A stretch of 64,000 nt of DNA, taken from NCBI RefSeq assembly GCF_932526225.1, contig NC_064042.1, forward strand, positions 7,061,540 through 7,125,539, written 5' to 3'. This document shows, in pieces, positions 52,101-61,100 of the stretch; the first letter of the stretch is position 1, and the number at the start of each line of letters is the position of its first letter. This DNA comes from Nematostella vectensis (Eukaryota; Cnidaria; Anthozoa; Actiniaria; Edwardsiidae). Below the pieces are notes generated by a model. The model saw only the letters and a list, made by a program, of their open reading frames with translations, was not told where the DNA came from and searched no databases. Made by a program: the position numbers and the translations under genes.

Positions 52101-55100
52101 ATACTCAGGCATCAGTCTAAGGGATAAATAGACTTGCAGATATGCATCCAACCAAGGTGTTGGCATCTACTCTTAAGCCAAATAATAGCACAGGTTCTTT
52201 GACAAATCTCAAATCGAACAAGGAGAGAAAAGCAGAATCACCCCTCTCAATAAAACGCTCAAAATACCACACAAGGGAGAGAAATCAGCAAACACAGCTC
52301 AAGACACAAATAGATACCTTTATTCTGATCCTCCAGGTACATTTCCTTGGCCTCAAAACACAATGTTCATTCCTTGAAGGATTGTACAACCACGAAAATA
52401 TCTTTACGTATTGCAAAGCATTCTGGGAGATCCAGGGGAAAATTCACGAGGGGAGGGCCAGTCAACACTCCTCTCCCCAAAGTCAGATGGTTTTTTATAA
52501 GTCTTTTCACCCCGAAGCCAAACGAATCAATTCCAGGCCATACAGACCCAGAATAGCAGTGTAAACAATTTTGGAATCAATTTGGTTTCAGAAAAGACAG
52601 CATTTAGGAGAGCTGTGGTGATTCATTAGAAAATTATTTTCTCATCCAGGCAAATCCAAACAAGAAAAAATCATCATGAATCCACCTTTGCTTGCAAATA
52701 TCCATAAGCAAAGCACTCAATTATGCCCCAAAAGACTTCATGATGTCCTGAGACACTCTCCTAATATGCTCATAGCTGTATTTTTGATGAAAAATACAAG
52801 CAGCCATCAACTTGTGCTGGCTTCAGCACATCGACGAGGGATTAAAAGTGGGGACCGCAAAGCACTGTTGGAAAGCTTGGATACCGCTGACTAGGTGCAG
52901 CTGTGTTTGACTTTGACGGGCTGTATAAAACTCAGAATAGGGGGGGAGGTATCTGTTTTCAGTCTGTTTTTTGTAAATTCAGCTCCAAAAAAGCCAGGAG
53001 TCAATGGGTTAAGTATCATATAACAGAGATGACATTATTGATAATGATTATTTGTAATACCATGTAAGGTCATGGCGTATGCCATAAGTTGTAAATACTG
53101 TGATTAAAGATCAGTCTATATTCGCAAACCAAAGCGTGCGGTTGTGTTAACTGACTCCAATGAATATATAGCGAAAGACACTAAAATAATGAGTTGCTGC
53201 ATGATGTTGAGGCACTGTAAGGTGTTCATTGGCCTCTTTTACAAGAGCTGCACTGTAGATATTTCTGGAGCATTAAAACTGGAACATGAACAATCACCAA
53301 CAATGATGTAGTGTGAATCGTAGAAATAGCTTAATGAAGCAGCAAGACCTCTACTACATTCGTATTACCATATGTAAATTGTATTTCGAAGTCGCTGGTA
53401 AGCAACGCTACAAGTAGTTCCTCTTCAGTGGCTTTTGCAAGATCGATTTTGTCATTTGTCATTTTGTCACTGTGCAAGGATCATTCAATGGTGTTCAAGT
53501 GTGAGCTTTCATTGCCACTAGTTGTTCCTTTGTAAGATTTGGCAAAGCTGAGAGGGGCATGACAGCTTCTGGATTTTTAGAAAGCAGTGGGGAAGCTTGA
53601 AAATCCAGCTTGTCAACTGAATTTATTGTTGTTGTTGTTTTTTTTTTTTTGTTTTTTTTTTGCGGTATTATTATTTCCTTTTGACCAGGCTTTTGTTTCA
53701 TACCGATTTTTAAAGGTGTACCTGCCTGAGCGAATGCATGCAGCTCGGATTTTCGGCGTTGGTTGAAGCATACTCCCTTGTCAATGGTGTCTTTTGTTTG
53801 TACCACAAAGTTGAAGTAGTAATAAGGTCTTGCATCTTTCTTGTAATCTCTAAGTGGTGTTGCCTTATAAATATAACAATATATTGTGCTTTCTTCAGGG
53901 TTGACTTCCTGCTTGGGTTCTAGAATATAGGAAAAAATAAATAGTATTTTTGAAATATTTTCAATAATATAATTTAGTATCGGCTTGTGAAATATTGAGT
54001 GGGATGGCAAGTACATGTAAATCTGTGTATCAATGGGGGCTAAGGCAAGATATATTTAGTGGAAATACCTAAAAGAGGAAAAAAAAACATTTAGATAAGA
54101 TTGACAAAATGTACAATACATATTATAATAAATGTTTAATAAGATGAATAAATGAATGAATGAATGAATGAATGACAAAAATATGAAGAATTTGAACTTA
54201 CATTGTCCCCCTTCCTAATCCCTATTTGATGAGTTTTGTTTATATATTGTGGAGAGTACAACACATTCCTCCATGGCATAAAGAAAACCTTTTACTGCCT
54301 GAAGATATTGTATGTTTCTTGTGCTAGTTGATCAAGTCAGACCCATATCAGGCCTTCACCCAGCCAAACAACTTGGATTTGTGTTGTAATTGAGACCCAC
54401 ATCAAGCCAGCCACTCCAATAACCGATATTTTGGCTCTTAGTATTCTTGACGATGATGATTTCATTAAAGTCAAATTAACCCAAGGAGGTTTCAAACGAA
54501 AAACCGTAACGTGCACGAAGCGAAGGTTGTAATACGTACAGATATGGCGTTCCTCTCTCAAATAAAAATCTTAGATACATTTTTTTACACTGCAAACCAA
54601 AAAATATGCAAAAAATGCTTACCTTTTAGCTTGTGTCGACCAAATAGGCGCTCTGTTGAGCGGCTCGAGTTGAGCCCTCGATGTTTCGTACTATCACAAC
54701 CAACAATGTGGACACCCTGTGCATTTCTCGATCTCTTGAAAACGAGGCCAGGTATCAAACTTTCAACTTTCTTCACGCTCAAAATGAGCTAGCATCGACA
54801 CCGCTGCAGAGCGTAGTGCGCACGCGCAGCCTCTTATTTCAGGCGGGAAATTGCCGGGCACCCGCCCCTATTAAAATCAACTACTCTGGGTAGGTTCGCA
54901 TGTTTGCCGGCGACATTGGGATATGTTACGAAGAAGCAACTTGCGCTGCTCATGTCCCATGCACGATAAACAACAGCCCTCACGTCTGAACAAGCAACCT
55001 ATTCCAAGTCGTTTTTATCCGGTATTTGACAAGATTGGGCTAACAGTGGCAGGATACCAGCCTGGTACTCGGTGGTGTTACCGGTGCAAGTTGCTCGCCT

Positions 55101-58100
55101 ATAAGAAATTTGAAAGCCGTCCTCAAACAAGTAGAAAACCAGTCGAGGTAAGTGTATATTTTTATTCGGGAAAACAACCACTCCTCTGCAGTGCCTCTTC
55201 GCTGTAAATTGCTATGTATTTCTTCCTGTATTTTCAATCTGTTTAACAAAATATAAAAACGAGTACATAGAAAAGGCTTGAACATTCTTTCTTTCTTTTT
55301 ATTAGGAAAAAGCAAATAGTAGTACATCCGCCATCAGCACAGAACAACAACTACAAAAGGTTTGTTTATTTGTACATTCTGAAGAAACACACAAATTATC
55401 TATAAAATTCAGTTCGCCTTTCTTTTTGTTTTTGTGGATAAAAATACTTTATCAATTATTGAGAAGTAGTAGTGCAAACAATATTTTGGCATTTGTTGAA
55501 AAAGAAATATTTTTTTTTACAATTTGTAAAAATTCTGATAATTAAGCTTTTTGACAAGTTTTTTTTCCACCAAGCCAATTCGTATAAAATTATTAATTTT
55601 CTATAAGAGAATGAAAGGAATTCCTTAATTTAGAATATGTGGAATAGAATAAGACAAGAAACATTTTATTATTGAGGAGCTAGGGTGGGCTGGGATATTT
55701 AAGCAATTTTTCAGAAATATCTTTTTTCCTAATATCTAATAGAAAACCTTAACAATAATTTAGAAAACAGGTATGACCCCTCCCCATTTGACCCACCCAC
55801 AACAGAAAACCTGCACCCCAAAAGATGATACATTTTGCTAATTATTGTTATGTAATTTATTTTAGATAGTTTGTTTATTCTTATTTTGTTTTCCATTTTG
55901 ACTGTTTAGTAAATTTCAGATATTTCAGTTTACGGGATCCCCTATTCTACACCTCCATGAAAGTATGCAAGATGTATCTATGTCAGCACCTACCATATCC
56001 AAACTGGATCAAGCAAAGCAACAATTTGGAAGGCTGTTTTCAAGACTTGAAGCTCTAGCAGACATATGTGACATTCATCTCCTGGAAACATGAAAAGAGC
56101 TGCAAACTCCCCTAGGTACCATCAAAATTGCCCCAAATTGCTAATGGATGGATGGATGGATGTTAATGGATGGTCAAGTATGGGACCAAATAAAGACAAC
56201 AAGCAAAGAACTTGATGAATTGGATGAAGGTACAGCTGTATGATCAAATATATCTGCATGCTCTAATATTTATAATAGCTTTATCGATCAGCACCGATGT
56301 GGCTGATCAGTGTTCAACTCCAGTGATGGATCAAGCCCAACTAAAACTGCGAATAATTTATTCAATAATTTATTGTCATTGCTATCAACAGGTAATTCAC
56401 TGGGCCAACTAGTGCAACAATTTCAGATGGCTCTATACCATCATGCCCTCAGTAGTGTAGCCCCATTATATGAGCCAGCAGCAATGAAAGCGTTCACACA
56501 AAAACACGGTAAAAAGAAGAATAGTAAGAACAATACTTGAGAATAAGCAAGAACCATTCCAATTTAAACAAGCCAGTGGGATAACTGACGCTTAACTTTC
56601 TTTAAAATTTTCAGAAAGGATTCCTAATTGTACAACTGTTGGTAGACTTCCATAATATTTTGACTGTTAGACTACCAACAAATCTGAAGCTATCATTAGC
56701 GCGCACATGGTTAGTGGCCTACTGGACATCCATCCTTCAATTCCTGCCTATTCCTACAAGAGATACAAGACACAGCCGAGTGAAGATAGGGAACGAAAAT
56801 AAAATTTGCAGAGGAGGAATTGTTCTAGACTACATAAAAGAGTTGTTTCAAAGACCAGTGTTATCAAGAATGTACTTGGAGACAAATCACCAATGCATTT
56901 CATCAAAATACAATCAACAACAACTAAAGGAATTGAGGTATTCTATGGATTTTAATGTAGTTATTTACAGGTCAGCAATCCATACAAGAAAAATACTGTT
57001 TTCTCTTCTTAAAAAATGTTTTAATATTTGACACTTCCTAAATATTTTTCCAGGCACAATACTTTATTCCCCTATATGGACCTCCCACCCAATAAATATG
57101 TACCTCTTACATTAGTTTGTGAAAACCATTATACATAATGATTAATATCAATTTTACTTTTGTTTAGTGACTGCTATTACAAAAAAAGGAATAGAGTAAA
57201 ATAAAAATAAAATACAAATATGGAACATTAAATTTGCCAAATTATAATTTTTTTTTTGTAGGGTCTATTCTGGGTTGTCGCACGATGAGCTCTGTACCTT
57301 GGGTCTACTAATTTAATAGATGAGTTCAAGCAATCTTTGAAAAGTATGGAGGACTATAAATCAGCCATTGATCACATATTCCTGTGCTGTCCACAACTGG
57401 AACATTACTTGAAAAAGTTTGTAGTACCAGCACCCGGGGACTGGCCAACTTGGTTTTATCAAAAGAAACTCATTGCTCAAGAAGTCAATGCAGATGCCAG
57501 TTTCCTATCAGTCATCCCAGAGCAGGGCCCATTTCATGTTTTCCTGAATCTACAAGGTGTTGTAACAATTTATGACTTCTTATTTAAAAAAGTGTACAAA
57601 GAGACATTTGGATCTGACTTACCCAACAAGCCAAAGCCTTTTCGTGTCAGCCTGGTAATAACTGCTGTTTTTCTGGCGTGGGGCAAATTACATGATAAAG
57701 TTCTCCTAAAATTCAAGCTCTGCAAGGACATAGAGTATGCTTCCATTCTGTTTCTTTTAGATGAGGTGGTTCCCATATCATTCTTCCACTATCCTGTTAC
57801 ATTCAGGTCTGGAGACATGGAATCATATATAATGATGTTAAAGTTATCTCTACTGTTTATAATCTGGAAAAGGCAACATTATGACAGATCAACACTCTCG
57901 ATGCTTAGTGACTTTTCTTTTCACAAACAACATTTTTCACAGTACCATGAACTTAAAAAGAAATGGATGGCTCTAATAACAGAAAAGAATGTTGAAATCT
58001 GGCATAGTGTGCTACGCAGCTTCATTTCAAGTTATGACAGTGCTAGTCAAATTAGGGACAAAGCCCTGTCATTTGCTACATCAAAGACACAACAGCTCTT

Positions 58101-61100
58101 TCATAACTATCTAACAACACCATACAGTAGAGGTTATTCTGAAAAAGACCTAAGTTTGGTGACTGGTACAGCTGCTGATGCATTACTGAAAATCATCAAG
58201 CAAGTTGGTCAAAATCTGGGAAAAGCAAAGCAGGTATAGTAGACATCCATCCATCCATAATTAATTTTTTATTACCTTGGTGCAGTGCAGTGCCTGAACA
58301 TTTTTTTTTTATGCAGGGAAGTAATAAAAATGATTAGTCGAGCACTTGATCATAGCCTCAACTTATTTTCTTTTTCATGACTAACAATTGTGTCTATTTT
58401 TTTACATTTAAGGTTCCACAAGAAACAAATGCAAGAGGGCAGCCTAAAGGAGACATGAAATTTTTTCTTCCTACCTTTGACACCACCATTACTTCAAAAG
58501 CAATGCCCCTTGGCTACTCATTTGTAAAAGAAGACCCTTCCACAATACCTGATCCTAAATTAATCTGTGACTACAAAAACTGCACGCAATTATCAACAAC
58601 CAATGTCAATCGCCTTAACTGTTTTCACACATTTCACAATTTTTGTTTAGAAGAAGCTGGAGACCAGTGTCCAATCTGTTCCCTACACCTTGCTGAAAAA
58701 ATTGCAGAAATCTGTTCAGCATTTAATGAAAGCTTGTTGAAACCAACAGCAAAATCTACTAGAACAACACAAAGCAATCAAGAACCTGGTAGTAATGCTG
58801 AGAATGACAGCATTAATGTCAAAAGAAATTGTGACCCTGAATACTATGACTCTGCACAACGGGAATCCCACATTGACAGCGAGTTAAATTCATTTGTTGT
58901 TGCACAGCCACAACTGCGACACAATGTTCCCAATCAACAGGCTGCACCTTCACAGGCAATTAATATCCAAGTTACCACTCATCCAGTTGGTTCATCTACA
59001 TTTTGGTTCTTTCCTCCTTACATATCTCAGTCAACTCTACTTGGAAGAAATGGATCTAATGCATGTACTTTTATCTCACTAATTTTGGCCCATTCATATA
59101 TCACTTCTGCAAGCCGAACCAGTATACAGCTCAGCCGTGGTCCTCCCATAAACCCTCATTGGCTTTCAATGATGTTATCTGCAATTGTTTGTGGCAACAG
59201 CATATATGACACTGTGACAAATGGTTACGGGTCTCCATTCTTTAAGTGTTGTTGAGGCAAAACCACATCTAGATTCAGTCATTGGGACTGTTTTTCTTGA
59301 AGACGCCCTCGATCTGTCAATTACCTCAGCTAATCCACAGGTTCCTCAAAGTTCACTTGCATTTTATCTGCAAAGGCTTGATCGCGAACAGAACTTAGCA
59401 GCAATAGTCATAGCTAATGGATAATGGAATGACAATATCTCTCGTCGGACACGATTCAAAGATCTATGTTCTAGATAGCCATCTACACTATGCACACAGC
59501 CATAACTTTGGAGCGATGATCGGAATGAGTCCCAAGGTTGACTTGGAAGAATTCCTCAGGAATATAAAGAAACTAATCTCGCTCACATTTGATGTTTGCT
59601 TCCTGACATTTTTCTCGTTTTCACGGCAAGAGGTAGAACTTTCGAGTTTTGCGTGCCAGCAAATCCCACAAATGCCGTCAAACTTGAGGATTTTACCCTC
59701 GATCCAGCAAAAAATCTTCTAGGAACCTTAACACGAGTACATTTTCTTGGTGTATGTGTAATTTTTTTGCTCCCGTTAAGTCCATTTTTGAGCCAAACCT
59801 TTGTGTTCATTGTAACAGTTTTGGAAAACTCGTGTTTCGTCTGCCATTTTGAATGACTCTTGTCTCGCGCATGCGCAGTAGTTCTGCCGCGGTGTCGCTA
59901 GCATCAGACAGCCTAGTCCCAGGCAATCTTATTGGGTTTCCTGTGGATGGTAAGAGTTGTGACGTCACAGGAAACCATCCCAGCCCCCAGGCTACCTCAC
60001 GGTTTATCTCTGAGCACAGGAAACCCAGTAAGAACGCCTGGGACTAGGCTGAGCATCAGACACTCGTGGCGTACTCGGACAGTCGTAAATCTACGAAACA
60101 GTCCCGAATAGGTTGTGTTCCTCCTTCGTCGGAACGCAAATATACAGTATGAACACTCATTTCCTATCAAGGAGTATAATTTAAAACGTTTTGGCAAATG
60201 TTGCCATCATCATTGCCAAAACATTGCAAATTTTGCTCAGTGATCATTGTTCATATACTGTGTTCTAAGCATCTAACGATCACTGTTTAGGACAATCCAC
60301 TCTACTGCAAGTTATAGCTCATCAAACATGGCATCTCTTCTTCCAGACATCTAGAGGGGCAACAGGGCTTGATCACAATGCTGTGGGATTCTTCAGGGCA
60401 CTCTTAATACCCGTAAGTAGCACCTGAAATTCCTGTAAGTAAGTCTTCCTTTAAGAAAGTATCCATAAGTTACCATCAGTACCTGCAGAAGTAGATAGTA
60501 ATTCCTGTGTAAAAAAAACACATGTAAATACTTACATGTAAGTAGTTATTTCTTTGTAAGTAACTACTGATACTGTACCTGTAAGAAGTTCTTCCTGTTT
60601 TAGTAATCATTGCATTTCTGTACGTTTAGTTCTTTCTGTATGAGTAATCATCTTTTAATACCTTTAAGTAATTATCCCTAAATATCTTCCTGTGTTATGT
60701 AACCTTTGATAACTGTCCAATATCCTTTGCCTTGCAAGCAGTCTAGGGATATAATTATATCAACTGATGAGACATGCTTGTTGCAAACTCTTTTGTCAGT
60801 ACTCACCTTTTTATCATCTTCTTTGTTGTTTTAGGGCGTGGTTGAGTATTCGTTATGTCTATTCTTTGCTAAGTTAGTGAGCTACACTTTCTTATTCTGG
60901 CTACCCTTCTACATTGAGAACACAGGTAAAGTCTTTCATGAGCTTTTATTGCTATTGTTTAATTGCATAAAACACTTGGTTAACTTCTCATCTCCTGAAC
61001 TCAAAGATATTGGAGGGAAAAGATATGGGCCAGAAAAGGCTGCTGACTTGGCCACCTTCTTTGACTTTGGAGGGATCATAGGTAAAGTGTCAGCAAACAA

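Larger units (their letters stand above)
45620..53158 (+). mobile_element. Ty3/Gypsy LTR retrotransposon, defective and nested
   Basis: Order: 5' LTR fragment, gag zinc knuckles, protease, reverse transcriptase/RNase H, integrase, GPY/F-like tail, polypurine tract AAAAGGGGAGGGA, 3' LTR. This order is Ty3/Gypsy. The element has lost the 5' LTR end, the primer site and most of gag, and has frame breaks in gag, RT and integrase. A 2484-bp transposon interrupts integrase and a 1000-bp MITE interrupts the 3' LTR. The right end is uncertain because the 5' LTR is truncated. It lies in SLC37 intron 12 in the sense direction. Confidence 0.9.

Noticed and set aside
45620-53357. 3' LTR ending at CTACTACA near 53357
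   Set aside because: It would mirror the TGTAGT start, but no matching target duplication flanks it and no 5' LTR counterpart exists to confirm it.
54820-59870. GCGCACGCGC and GCGCATGCGC as NRF1 promoter sites
   Set aside because: The similarity extends over about 33 bp and is bounded by an exact 9-bp duplication, so terminal inverted repeats explain it better. Promoter activity is still possible.
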